Shown one piece after another: positions 46,125 through 53,911 of a DNA stretch of 64,000 nt (position 1 is the stretch's first letter; every line of letters begins with the position of its first letter). The translations under genes and the position numbers were made by a program. Source of the stretch: Bog-756 sp963776225 (lineage in GTDB: Bacteria > Actinomycetota > Acidimicrobiia > Acidimicrobiales > RAAP-2); contig CAVZLL010000003.1 in NCBI GenBank assembly GCA_963776225.1, forward strand, positions 62,001 through 126,000, given 5' to 3'. The notes beneath the pieces are model-generated. The model searched no databases. It saw only the letters and a list, made by a program, of their open reading frames with translations, and had not been told where the DNA came from.

Positions 46125-46891
46125 GAGCGCTCCTGCCCGAGCCGGCCGCGGACGTCGACATCGCGACCGCCTATGCGATTCCACCCGAGGCCGGCCGGAA
46201 TCGGCCGTTCGTACGCTGCAACATGATCTCCAGCCTCGACGGCGCCATCGCAGTGAACGGTCGCTCCGGCAAGCTCGGTGGACCCGCCGACCGCCGGCTC
46301 TTCCAGATGCTGCGCTCCCTGGTCGACGTCGTCCTCGTCGGAGCCGGAACCGCCCGCGCCGAGGGATACGGACCGGTGCGGGTCAGTGGGGAGCTCCGGG
46401 AGCAGCGGATGCAGCGGGGACAGGCCGCGGTCCCCCCGATCGCGGTGGTGACCCGGTCCGCCAACCTCGACTGGTCGTCACCCCTGTTCACCGAGGCCGA
46501 GGCCCGCCCGATCATCGTCACGACCAGCGACTGCGACAAGGGGGAGTGGTCACGCGGCGAGAAGGTCGCCGATTTCGTCGTCGCGGGCGAGGGCCGGGTC
46601 GAGCCGGGACTGGCGCTCGATCACTTCCACCGGGCCGGGTTCCGCTCGGTGCTCCTCGAAGGAGGACCGGGGCTCAACGCCGACGTGGTCCGCGCCGGCC
46701 TGCTGGACGAGCTGTGCCTGACCGTCTCGCCTCGCCTGGTCGGCGGGCCCGGTCCCCGTGTCCTCGCAGGGCCCGAGCTGGCGTCCCCGCTCGAGCTCGA
46801 CGCGCTCCACCTGCTCGAAGAGGACGGGTTCCTCTTCCACCGGCTGGCCGTCCGCACTCCGGCGCCCGCGGAGGATCCGGACCGCCCGTGA
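46121..46891 (+). CDS. RibD C-terminal-like (pyrimidine/dihydrofolate reductase family) reductase
   Basis: A 256-residue NADPH-dependent reductase of the RibD_C/DHFR-like family: RPFVRCNMISSLDGAIAVNGRSGKLGGPADRRLFQMLRSLVDVVLVGAGTARAEGYGP carries the substrate Ser-Leu-Asp-Gly loop and NADPH-binding GAGTxxxE, and VLLEGGPGLNADVVRAGLLDELCLTVSPRLVGG is the C-terminal signature. It may reduce the 5-amino-6-ribosylamino-uracil phosphate of riboflavin synthesis or a related compound; no deaminase domain is attached. It starts on the stop of a 13-codon leader ORF. Confidence 0.85.
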   Translation: MRALLPEPAADVDIATAYAIPPEAGRNRPFVRCNMISSLDGAIAVNGRSGKLGGPADRRLFQMLRSLVDVVLVGAGTARAEGYGPVRVSGELREQRMQRGQAAVPPIAVVTRSANLDWSSPLFTEAEARPIIVTTSDCDKGEWSRGEKVADFVVAGEGRVEPGLALDHFHRAGFRSVLLEGGPGLNADVVRAGLLDELCLTVSPRLVGGPGPRVLAGPELASPLELDALHLLEEDGFLFHRLAVRTPAPAEDPDRP

Positions 46892-46919
46892 GGGTCGGGC
46901 CACCGGGGGAGCGAAGCGC

Positions 46920-47117
46920 TCAGCCGTCCGGTTGGTCGAGCAGGTGCCTGAGGACGATCTCGATGACATCGTTCTGCAACCGGCAGGCGAGAATGATCCC
47001 GGCGCTCTTCTCCGGATCGCCGTCCTTGAGCCGCCACACCTCGTCGAGGTGCTCGTTGAGCTTCGCAATGCGATCGAGCGATCCACGCAGCTGAGCGTCA
47101 CGGGGGTCACCGGCCAT
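46920..47117 (-). CDS. small helical hypothetical protein
   Basis: A 65-residue protein, MAGDPRDAQLRGSLDRIAKL followed by a DEVWRLKDG segment and the helix ILACRLQNDVIEIVLRHLL, predicted to be two or three amphipathic helices. I do not recognise a family. ATG 47117 lies 7 nt after reverse-strand TATCGT, which supports a real, leaderless gene. Confidence 0.6.
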   Translation of the reverse strand: MAGDPRDAQLRGSLDRIAKLNEHLDEVWRLKDGDPEKSAGIILACRLQNDVIEIVLRHLLDQPDG

Positions 47118-47124
47118 ACCGGGG

Positions 47125-47130
47125 ACGATA
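47125..47130 (-). promoter_or_regulatory. -10 element TATCGT, leaderless start of the 65-aa gene
   Basis: On the reverse strand TATCGT ends 7 nt before ATG 47117. Confidence 0.5.
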
Positions 47131-47164
47131 CGCCCCGGGGTGCGGCGGGTGCAGCCATCGACGA

Positions 47165-47623
47165 TCAGCCGATGTGAGAATGGCTGAAGCGCAGCGGTAC
47201 CCGTTTCAGGATGACGGTCCCGAGGACGTCGTTCGACGGTCTCGTGAGGACCACGATGGCAACCGGGCCCTCCGACTGCCCGTGCGGCTTGGACACCGAC
47301 TCCGACCGGAACTGCCCGGTGAAGGCGAGGACGCACAGGCTCTGCTTCGGGGAGCCCATGGGGGCGATCCGGGCTGCCAGCTTCGGCGCTGCGTGTCGGA
47401 GCTCGGAGAGCGTGAACAGGTGTGCCCCGAGCAGCCTGCTGTGCGAATCCACCGCCTTGGTCGCCGCGGGCAGTGCCAGGTAGCACGAGCTGTCGCTGGT
47501 GCCGAGATTGGTGCGTGCCGACGTACAGGCGGCGGCAACTGACAGCACCGCCGCACAAACCGCCAATGCGCGAGCCGGCGGGGACGAGCGGCGCCGGCCA
47601 GTCCTCGTGGGGGTCACCGTCAT
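47165..47623 (-). CDS. putative lipoprotein of unknown function
   Basis: A 152-residue protein with a basic start, hydrophobic core and lipobox-like VAAAC, so probably an exported lipoprotein. The mature part is unrecognised, with two further Cys (SSCYLALP and SLCVLAF) that could form a disulfide. ATG 47623 overlaps the stop of the flippase-like gene (ATGA), making it the second gene of that operon. Confidence 0.65.
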   Translation of the reverse strand: MTVTPTRTGRRRSSPPARALAVCAAVLSVAAACTSARTNLGTSDSSCYLALPAATKAVDSHSRLLGAHLFTLSELRHAAPKLAARIAPMGSPKQSLCVLAFTGQFRSESVSKPHGQSEGPVAIVVLTRPSNDVLGTVILKRVPLRFSHSHIG

Positions 47624-48831
47624 GCTCCCGCGACCGACGATCCGTCGGCCGCCACTGCCGGAACCGTTTCGGGCTCCGACCCGACGTCGAGCTCCCCACG
47701 TACCGGCGAGGTCAACGCATGCCGGCTCCAGCGGCCGGCTCGCACCTCGAGTGCGAGTTCGCCCACCAGGAGCCACCCGACGGCCAGGACCAACCAGAAG
47801 CTGACCAGCCGGTAGAGCAGGACGGCATCGACCGTCGCCGCCTGCGCGCCGCCGAAGGCGACCAGGGCGATCGTGATGCTGCCTTCGACCGCACCCAGTC
47901 CTCCGGGTGTCACCGGCAGCGCAGCGGCCAGCTGGCCCGCACCGTAGGCGAGCAGAAGTCCGTTCCAGGGGATCGACGCGCCGATCGCCAGGAACATCGA
48001 GGCGAAGCAGGCGCAGTCGAAGAGCCAGTTCGCCGAACCGCACCCGACGACGGTGACGATCCTCCGCCATCCGAGCTTGACCGACGTGACCTGTCGGACG
48101 ATCCGGTCGACCAGCTCTGTGATGTCACCCCTCGGCCGTCTGATGATGGCATGCGATGCCCGCAGCACCCAGTTCAGGACGTACAGGAGCGGCCGCTCGT
48201 AGACGAAGAGCGCCCCCACGGCGACCGTGACGACGAGGACGCCGACCAGCACCGGAACCAGGTCGAGCGACGCGCCCTCCCCCGCGGCACGGACGAGTCC
48301 GGCGGCCGCCACCAGGGAGAGCCCGACCATCGACGCGACCAGCGTCCCCACCATGGCCCAGATGGCCAGCGTCTCGTCGGCGCCGAAGCGGCGGAACCAC
48401 CGGAATCCGTACACAGCGGAGATGGCGTTCCCCGCCGGGAGGGAGTTGGTCAGGGCCTGTGACGCCAACGTCATTCTGAACAAAGGGAACACCGGTGGCG
48501 TGAAGCCTCCGCGGGCGGTGAGGAGCTGGTACTCCATGGCCGTGAAGCTGACGAACGACAGGGTCTCCGCCACCACCGCAACCGCGACCCACCACCAGTT
48601 CACGTGATCGAACACCGTGGTGATGCCGGAGAGCTCGTCCGTGTGCGAGCTGAGCACCCAGACCGCGATGACCACCGCGCCGATCCCGACCAAGAACCGC
48701 ACCACCGGCCAGAATCGACGTCGCTTCGATTTCTCCTGTCGTCCCCCTCGTCCGACCGGTGCGTCGGTCACGGGAGCCGCCGTGACCTCGGCGGGCTCTG
48801 CGGGCGAGCGAGTGGGACCGTTCCGTCGCAT
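47620..48831 (-). CDS. lysylphosphatidylglycerol synthase TM-like flippase protein
   Basis: A 403-residue protein with about eight membrane helices of the LPG_synthase_TM/UPF0104 family (YbhN, MprF N-terminal like). Key stretches are ALTNSLPAGNAIS, the AALPVTPGGLGAVEGSITIAL motif and the final LLYRLVSFWL helix. Relatives flip or bind lipids and glycans. The cytoplasmic N-terminus is basic. The GGC near 48880 holds a possible TACGAT. It is followed by an overlapping lipoprotein gene. Confidence 0.87.
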   Translation of the reverse strand: MRRNGPTRSPAEPAEVTAAPVTDAPVGRGGRQEKSKRRRFWPVVRFLVGIGAVVIAVWVLSSHTDELSGITTVFDHVNWWWVAVAVVAETLSFVSFTAMEYQLLTARGGFTPPVFPLFRMTLASQALTNSLPAGNAISAVYGFRWFRRFGADETLAIWAMVGTLVASMVGLSLVAAAGLVRAAGEGASLDLVPVLVGVLVVTVAVGALFVYERPLLYVLNWVLRASHAIIRRPRGDITELVDRIVRQVTSVKLGWRRIVTVVGCGSANWLFDCACFASMFLAIGASIPWNGLLLAYGAGQLAAALPVTPGGLGAVEGSITIALVAFGGAQAATVDAVLLYRLVSFWLVLAVGWLLVGELALEVRAGRWSRHALTSPVRGELDVGSEPETVPAVAADGSSVAGA

Positions 48832-48898
48832 CGCCCGGTTCAGCCGGACCGGCGGACCGGGGGGATCTGCACGGGGTCATCGTACGGCCTATCAGGTG

Positions 48899-48933
48899 AC
48901 CGCCATCGGCGGTGCCGCACCGGAATCTCCGGT
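48899..48933. terminator. two small hairpins downstream of the aquaporin gene
   Basis: ACCGCC-ATC-GGCGGT (48899-48913) and ACCGGA-ATC-TCCGGT (48919-48933) are perfect short hairpins in the 114-bp gap after the aquaporin stop. They could end aquaporin transcription; there is no T tract. Confidence 0.4.
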
Positions 48934-48945
48934 ACGGCGAGGTCG

Positions 48946-49710
48946 CTATGAGGCAGCAGCCGGATCGAGAGACTCGGTGGGATCGGGAGCGTCCCTGGGA
49001 TAGATGATCCAGTGGACCACCGCGGCGGCCACACCCCCGACCGCCGGGGCCACGATGAACAGCCAGACCTGGCTGAGGGCCGTTCCCCCGACCACCAGTG
49101 CCGGGCCGAGGCTCCTCGCCGGGTTGACCGACGTTCCGGTGAGGGGGATGCCGATCAGGTGGATGAACGTCAAGGTCAGGCCGATCACCAATCCGGCGGT
49201 GATGGCGTTCGCGATCCGTGAGGTCACGCCGAGGATGACGAACACGAAGATGGCGGTGAGGATGACCTCGACCAGGAACGCGCCACCCGCACTGATGTGG
49301 ACGTCCGACGCCGTCCCGTAGCCGTCGGCCCCGAGGCCGGTGACCGTGCGGTTGTAGAAGGGAGAGGCGCTGAACACACCCCAGAGGAGGAGGGCGCCCA
49401 GGATTCCCCCGACGAACTGGGCAACCATGTAGAACGCGCCCTCGACCGGTTCCATCCGCCCGGTCAGGACTGCACCGATGGTGACGGCGGGGTTGACGTG
49501 GCATCCCGAGATGGGTCCGAGCACGTAGACCAGAGCCAACAGCACGAGCCCGAAGGCAAACGCAGTGGCGACGATGCCGGCGGACAGGTTGTGGGCAGGG
49601 ACAAAGCCGGCGAAGTTGAACCCCTTGCCGAACGACAGGGTTGCGACCCCACAGGCGACGAAGACGAGGATCAGCGTGCCGAGCAGCTCTGCAGCCAGTT
49701 TCCGGAACAT
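48946..49710 (-). CDS. aquaporin/glycerol facilitator (MIP family)
   Basis: A 254-residue channel of six helices. The two NPA motifs are complete (HVNPAVT, Asn73-Ala75; SVNPARS, Asn196-Arg199). The Arg after the second NPA is the selectivity-filter residue, and the short loops with HLIGIPLTGTSVNPARS favour an AqpZ-like water channel over GlpF. ATG 49710 is preceded by GGAGG at 8 nt. No glycerol kinase is nearby. Confidence 0.92.
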   Translation of the reverse strand: MFRKLAAELLGTLILVFVACGVATLSFGKGFNFAGFVPAHNLSAGIVATAFAFGLVLLALVYVLGPISGCHVNPAVTIGAVLTGRMEPVEGAFYMVAQFVGGILGALLLWGVFSASPFYNRTVTGLGADGYGTASDVHISAGGAFLVEVILTAIFVFVILGVTSRIANAITAGLVIGLTLTFIHLIGIPLTGTSVNPARSLGPALVVGGTALSQVWLFIVAPAVGGVAAAVVHWIIYPRDAPDPTESLDPAAAS

Positions 49711-49871
49711 GCGAACGACCTCCGTTTCACCCGATCGGGTGTGGATTGGTGGCGCCCGAGGGGTGACCCTGAATCTAGTTTTGGAGGAGGACGGTGGCGT
49801 TGATACTCCCGAACCGTGCCGTCCCGAGTCCGGGCCGTCGGCGATCGGCGCCGTGGGGAAGGAGGCCTTCG

Positions 49872-50282
49872 TCAGGAACCGGGGCCGGTGAGGTCCATGT
49901 GCAGGCGGGTCAGAGTCGAGGACTTGATCTTCCAGGTGCCGTCCGTCAGTTCGTAGGTCTCGTGATAGTGCCCGTATCCCTGCAGGCGGGTTCCGTCCGG
50001 CCAGTGGATCACGTCCTCGAGTGCCCAAACGCCCGCGGCCGTCGCAGGCGAGGTGATCTCGATCTCGGGCATGTGCCCGTGGTGGACAGTGACTGCGTCC
50101 TGCAGCGTCGGCTGGAGAAAGGCGATGAACTCATCGGCGCCGGCGATGACGCCGCCACCCGATTCGGACGTGTCGATGACGACGTCATCGGCGAACAGCT
50201 GGCGCATCCCGAGCCAGTCCTTGGTGTCCATCGTCCGGAAGTAGCGGGCCTTGAGCTGCTTGATCGCCTCGATGTCATCCAT
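49872..50282 (-). CDS. NTF2/SnoaL-like protein
   Basis: A 136-residue cone-shaped alpha+beta protein: MDDIEAIKQLKARYFRTMDTKDWLGMRQLFADD with the later HHGHMPEIEI and LTRLHMDLTG strands. The fold includes ketosteroid isomerases, limonene epoxide hydrolase and SnoaL cyclases; the reaction here is unknown. ATG 50282 is chosen because the extra eleven residues to ATG 50315 do not look conserved. It is divergent from the lumazine synthase gene with a KstR-like box in between. Confidence 0.78.
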   Translation of the reverse strand: MDDIEAIKQLKARYFRTMDTKDWLGMRQLFADDVVIDTSESGGGVIAGADEFIAFLQPTLQDAVTVHHGHMPEIEITSPATAAGVWALEDVIHWPDGTRLQGYGHYHETYELTDGTWKIKSSTLTRLHMDLTGPGS

Positions 50283-50410
50283 CGTCTCGCCCTCGGTTCG
50301 TGACGGTCGCCCCATTTTTCACCGTCCCACAGGGGGACGCGCCGCGGCAAGAAACGCTGCGACAGCAATGGTGCAATGAGCGGTGATCCCCGTCGGATGC
50401 GATCCAGGGG

Positions 50411-50439
50411 TTGAGAAAAACTAGAACAGGTTCTATAAT
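50411..50439 (+). promoter_or_regulatory. sigma70-like promoter with a KstR-type operator
   Basis: TTGAGA (50411-50416) and TATAAT (50434-50439) are separated by 17 bp, close to the consensus. Inside lies TAGAAC-AG-GTTCTA (50422-50435), a perfect 6+6 inverted repeat that fits TnnAACnnGTTnnA, the site known for the TetR repressor KstR of sterol catabolism. It overlaps the -10 and would block transcription of the lumazine synthase gene, and perhaps the divergent NTF2-like gene. Confidence 0.65.
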
Positions 50440-50473
50440 GAACAGGGACCAGGAGATCGGAGGCCGACCAGAG

Positions 50474-50926
50474 ATGAGTGCTCCAGCCGGTGAGCGGATC
50501 GCCTTCGTGCAGTCCATGTGGCACGAGGCGATCGTCGATCGGTGCCGGCAGTCGTTCGCCGACGAAGCCGCCGCACTCGGGGTGCCCCGTGACCTCGTCG
50601 ACTTCTACCAGGTGCCGGGGTCCTTCGAGCTTCCTCTCCACGCCAAGCGCCTCGCGCTCAGCGGGAGGTACTCGGCGATCGTTGCGGCCGGCCTGGTCGT
50701 GGACGGCGGCATCTACCGCCACGAGTTCGTCGCAGAGGCGGTCGTCAATGGCCTGATGCGGGTCCAACTCGACGTGGGCATCCCGGTCATCTCCGCCGTG
50801 CTCACCCCGCATCATTTCCACGAGCACGAGCTGCACGTGGCGTTCTTCGCCTCCCATCTCGAGCTGAAAGGCAGGGAAGCCGCCAGGGCATGCGTGGGAA
50901 CGACGAGGGCGCTCGCCGCGCTCTGA
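50474..50926 (+). CDS. ribH: 6,7-dimethyl-8-ribityllumazine synthase, type II (RibH2-like)
   Basis: A 150-residue lumazine synthase-fold protein with QSMWHEAIVDRCRQSF, YQVPGSFELPLHAKRLALSGRYSAIVAAGLVVDGGIYRHEFVAEAVVNGLMR and LTPHHFHEHELH, the form seen in Brucella and Mesorhizobium RibH2 (decameric type II). It condenses ribulose-derived dihydroxybutanone phosphate with the ribityl-diaminouracil. ATG 50474 is favoured: the ATG at 50438 lies inside the TATAAT -10. A GGAGG sits 10 nt upstream. Its promoter carries a KstR-like box, and no other rib genes adjoin. Confidence 0.85.
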   Translation: MSAPAGERIAFVQSMWHEAIVDRCRQSFADEAAALGVPRDLVDFYQVPGSFELPLHAKRLALSGRYSAIVAAGLVVDGGIYRHEFVAEAVVNGLMRVQLDVGIPVISAVLTPHHFHEHELHVAFFASHLELKGREAARACVGTTRALAAL

Positions 50927-51013
50927 GCGCCGGCGCCCGCCGCTCGCGGGCTCGCGGGGATCACGGCGGGCGGGCCCCTGGCACCGGATCGACCGTCGGG
51001 TCAGACTGAGGCG

Positions 51014-51478
51014 ATGGCAACCCTCGAACATTCGGCTTCGATCGTCATTACCCGGTCGCCGGAGGATCTCTACGCCCTCGTCTCCGACATCACCCGCATG
51101 GGCACGTGGAGCCCGATCTGCAAGGCCTGTTGGTGGGACGAGGGTGCCCGCCCGGAGGTCGGAGCCTGGTTCACCGGGAGGAACGAGTTGCCCGAGCGGA
51201 CCTGGGAGACGCGATCGGAGGTTGTCGTCGCCGATCCGGGCCGTGAATTCGCATACGTCGTCAATGGCTCGTGGACGCGCTGGGGGTACGTGTTCGCGCC
51301 GGTCGACGGCGGCACCCGGTTGACGGAGTCGTGGCAGTTCCTTCCCGGCGGGGTCGCCATGTTCGAGGAGCGGTTCGGCGCCGACGCAGAGGCTCAGGTC
51401 GCCAACAGGCTGGAGCTCGCCAAGGAGGGCATTCCCCTGACCCTGTCGGCGATCAAGAAGGATGCGGAATCGCAGTAG
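51014..51478 (+). CDS. SRPBCC family (polyketide cyclase/START-like) protein
   Basis: A 154-residue START/Bet v1-like protein: HSASIVITRSPEDLYALVSDITRMGTWSPICKACWW at the start, and GTRLTESWQFLPGG near the C-terminus. The family binds hydrophobic ligands such as steroids and polyketides. There is no strong Shine-Dalgarno before ATG 51014. It lies between the lumazine synthase gene and a sulfatase gene on the same strand. Confidence 0.83.
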   Translation: MATLEHSASIVITRSPEDLYALVSDITRMGTWSPICKACWWDEGARPEVGAWFTGRNELPERTWETRSEVVVADPGREFAYVVNGSWTRWGYVFAPVDGGTRLTESWQFLPGGVAMFEERFGADAEAQVANRLELAKEGIPLTLSAIKKDAESQ

Positions 51479-51517
51479 GGGTCGGCTTCGGTTCCCCATC
51501 GAGAGCGGACGGCGTCC

Positions 51518-52966
51518 ATGCGCCTGCTGTACCTGGACATCGACACATTGCGCGCCGATCACCTCGGCTGTTACGGGTACCACCGCGACACGACTCCCAA
51601 CATCGACGCTCTGTCACGAGAGAGCGTTCGATTCGCCAACGTCTACGCCTCGGACGTTCCGTGCCTACCGAGCCGTGCCGCACTGATGTCGGGCACCTTC
51701 GGGATCCGCAACGGCGTGGTCGACCATGGTGGATCCGGCGCCGAACTCCGGGGGGAAGGCGCCCGGCGGAACTTCGTCAGCAGGTACGCGTTCGAGTCGT
51801 GGGCCGGGTCGTTCTATTGGAACGGTTGGCAGACCGCCTCGATCTCGAGCTTCCCGTTCCGGCACTCGGCGACCTGGTGGAACCACGGGTTCATGGAGGC
51901 GATGAACCTCATGCGCGGCATGGGGGCCGAGCGGGCCGATCAGGTCCTGCCGGTTGCGCTCGATTGGCTCGAACGCCGGGGCAGAGCTGACAACTGGTTT
52001 CTCCACCTCCACCTCTGGGATCCGCACACTCCGTACAACACCCCGGACGAGTTCGGGAATCCGTTTGCTTCCGACAGCGCGCCGTCGTGGCACACCGAGG
52101 AGGTGCTGGAGCGCAACTGGCAGCTGGCGGGTCCCCACTCGGCCCAGGAGCCGTGGGGATTCACCCCCGACGAATGGGGCGAGCCCCCGCCCCGCCAGCC
52201 CTGGGATGCGAGCACCATGGACGCGGTCAGGGCCATCTTCGACGGTTACGACGTCGGTGTGCGGTACGCGGACGACGCAGCGGGCACCGTGTTGAACAAG
52301 CTCGACGACCTGGGTGTCCTCGATGAGACCGCCGTACTGGTCAGCAGCGACCATGGCGAGGCATTCGGCGAGCTCGGCGTGTATGCCGACCACCAGGCAG
52401 CCGATGAGGCCACGTGTCACATCCCGGCAGTCCTGCGGTGGCCAGGGGTCGCACCCCGGGTACACAACGGGCTGCAGTACCACCTCGACGTCGCAGCCAC
52501 CGTCCTCGATCTGGCCGGGTTGCGGGTCTCCGGGAACTGGGACGGGGCCCCGATCGATCTCGACGGTGGCACCGGTCGAGACCATCTGGTGCTCTCACAG
52601 GGGGCCTGGTCCTGCCAGCGCAGCGTCCGCTTCGAAGAGCACCTCTACGTTCGGACCTGGCACGACGGATACCACGGACACTGGGCCGAAGAGATGCTGT
52701 TCGACGTGGCTCAGGACCCACACGAAACCAACGACACCCACGACATCGACTCCGCGGCCTCCCGAATGGGAGCATCCCTGCTCCGCGAGTGGACGTCGGT
52801 CCAGCTCGAGCGCACCGGACTGGGCGACCCGATGGACGTCGTTCGGGCCGAAGGAGGCCCGTACCACGTGCGGAAGCAATTGGGCCACTACCTCGAGCGA
52901 CTTCGGGCGACGGGACGCGAGGAATGGGCCAAGGTCCTCTGTAGGCGGCATCCCGACGAGCTCTGA
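51518..52966 (+). CDS. sulfatase (formylglycine-type)
   Basis: A 482-residue sulfatase/alkaline phosphatase-superfamily hydrolase. The modification motif is Cys49-Leu-Pro-Ser-Arg53 (VPCLPSRAALMSG), so the catalytic residue should be formylglycine formed from Cys. DIDTLRADHLGCYGYHRDTTPNID gives the Ca-binding acidic residues and VSSDHGEAFGELG the second metal cluster. No signal peptide is present, suggesting a cytoplasmic substrate. It could act on sulfated sterols or other organic sulfates. The maturase gene is not in the window. Confidence 0.88.
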   Translation: MRLLYLDIDTLRADHLGCYGYHRDTTPNIDALSRESVRFANVYASDVPCLPSRAALMSGTFGIRNGVVDHGGSGAELRGEGARRNFVSRYAFESWAGSFYWNGWQTASISSFPFRHSATWWNHGFMEAMNLMRGMGAERADQVLPVALDWLERRGRADNWFLHLHLWDPHTPYNTPDEFGNPFASDSAPSWHTEEVLERNWQLAGPHSAQEPWGFTPDEWGEPPPRQPWDASTMDAVRAIFDGYDVGVRYADDAAGTVLNKLDDLGVLDETAVLVSSDHGEAFGELGVYADHQAADEATCHIPAVLRWPGVAPRVHNGLQYHLDVAATVLDLAGLRVSGNWDGAPIDLDGGTGRDHLVLSQGAWSCQRSVRFEEHLYVRTWHDGYHGHWAEEMLFDVAQDPHETNDTHDIDSAASRMGASLLREWTSVQLERTGLGDPMDVVRAEGGPYHVRKQLGHYLERLRATGREEWAKVLCRRHPDEL

Positions 52967-53259
52967 TGGTTCGAGCGGGCAGGCAGCAACCGCCCAGCCT
53001 GATCGAGGCCGTCGGTGAGGACAACTTCACGTACGATGCCGGGCACCCGCGCCCCACGTACTGCTACCCCGAACCCGTGCCAGACGGTCGGGCGACCGCA
53101 CCGGACGCCTGGAGCACGGCCATTTCCCCCACCGCGATAGTGGAAAACAACCGCGGGAGGAGGATCCCTCTCCTGCGACCGCCACAGTGTCAACATATGT
53201 TGCGCAACAATTGTTGACGCGGGCTCAAGTCTGCTCATATTCGGGCCGATGCCCGAGAC
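52967..53259 (+). other. non-coding region upstream of the WxL-like gene
   Basis: The 293-bp gap holds a possible 83-codon frame (ATG 52966 to TGA 53217) overlapping the sulfatase stop, but it has no recognisable domain and runs through the operator, so I do not call it. Its 3' end contains a tandem palindrome and promoter. Confidence 0.4.
53189..53218. promoter_or_regulatory. tandem 12-bp palindromes (operator) at the WxL operon promoter
   Basis: CAACATATGTTG (53191-53202) and CAACAATTGTTG (53205-53216) are two perfect palindromes separated by CG. With flanking GT and AC they make a 30-bp element that is itself symmetric apart from the central bases of each unit, giving four CAACA half-sites. 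It overlaps the TTGACG -35 (53214-53219); CATATT (53236-53241) with 16-bp spacing is the -10. A dimeric regulator binding here would control the surface operon. Confidence 0.65.
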
Positions 53260-53874
53260 ATGAGACCAGATGATTGTGGCCGCACGGCGGCAAGGAGAAG
53301 GCCATTCGACATCCAGTTGGGTCGCCTGGCGGTGATGTCGTTCTTGGTAGCTGGACTGAACGTGGTGGCCCTACCGCTTGTCTCGTCGGTGGCCTCGGCT
53401 TCGACGACGGCAACCGCCACCATCAGCGCGGGAACGCTCAACATCGTGGTTCCCCCGACGATCAGCTTCGCCGACACCTTGAATGGAAGCAACCAAACCA
53501 CCACGGCGGGACTGGGGATGGATGTGCAGGACGCGACCGGGTCGGGGGCCGGCTGGAACGTGACCGCCACGTCGACCCAGTTCATTTCGGGCAGCAACTC
53601 GCTGGCCACCAACTCGGTGACCGTGGGCGGTGCCCCGACCGACACCTGCGACAGCGGCGTCACCTGCACGCTGGCTACCAACGGCGTGGCCTATCCGTAC
53701 GGGCTGCCGGCAGGAGCGGGCCCACCCACCGCCACCAAGATCTTCAATGCGGCCGCGTCGACGGGCTTGGGGGACCAGACGGTCACGCCGACGTTCACCC
53801 TGGCCGTCCCTGCCAATACGGCTCCGGCTGCCTACACGTCGACCTGGACGATCAGCGTGGTGAGCGGGCCCTAG
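53260..53874 (+). CDS. WxL-like surface protein
   Basis: A 204-residue secreted protein. After a basic N-terminus and a hydrophobic segment (VMSFLVAGLNVVALPLVSS, signal peptide ending near VASA), the mature part has the pattern of a WxL domain: TISAGTLNIVVPPTISFADTL, a first Trp motif GWNVTATST, a Cys pair in TDTCDSGVTCTL, and the terminal FTLAVPANTAPAAYTSTWTISVVSGP. It shares this end with the C-terminus of the large NHL protein downstream. WxL domains bind the cell wall in Firmicutes. ATG 53260 is the first usable start after the promoter. Confidence 0.7.
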   Translation: MRPDDCGRTAARRRPFDIQLGRLAVMSFLVAGLNVVALPLVSSVASASTTATATISAGTLNIVVPPTISFADTLNGSNQTTTAGLGMDVQDATGSGAGWNVTATSTQFISGSNSLATNSVTVGGAPTDTCDSGVTCTLATNGVAYPYGLPAGAGPPTATKIFNAAASTGLGDQTVTPTFTLAVPANTAPAAYTSTWTISVVSGP

Positions 53875-53888
53875 ATTCGGGAGCGCTT

Positions 53889-53906
53889 CCCCCGATGAAC
53901 CGGGGG
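53889..53906 (+). promoter_or_regulatory. hairpin between WxL-like and DUF916-type genes
   Basis: CCCCCG (53889-53894) pairs with CGGGGG (53901-53906) around an ATGAAC loop, just before GTG 53912. It could damp read-through or translation and so set stoichiometry. Confidence 0.35.
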
Positions 53907-53911
53907 ACGCA

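Noticed and set aside
52966..53217. 83-codon frame overlapping the sulfatase stop (TGATG)
   Set aside because: No domain, no ribosome binding site, and it runs through the tandem palindrome and -35 region. It could be real but is not supported.
53249..53263. Four-codon ORF (MPET) whose stop overlaps ATG 53260
   Set aside because: Too short to separate from chance; unlike the 13-codon leader at 46083 it is not placed by a TANNNT hexamer.
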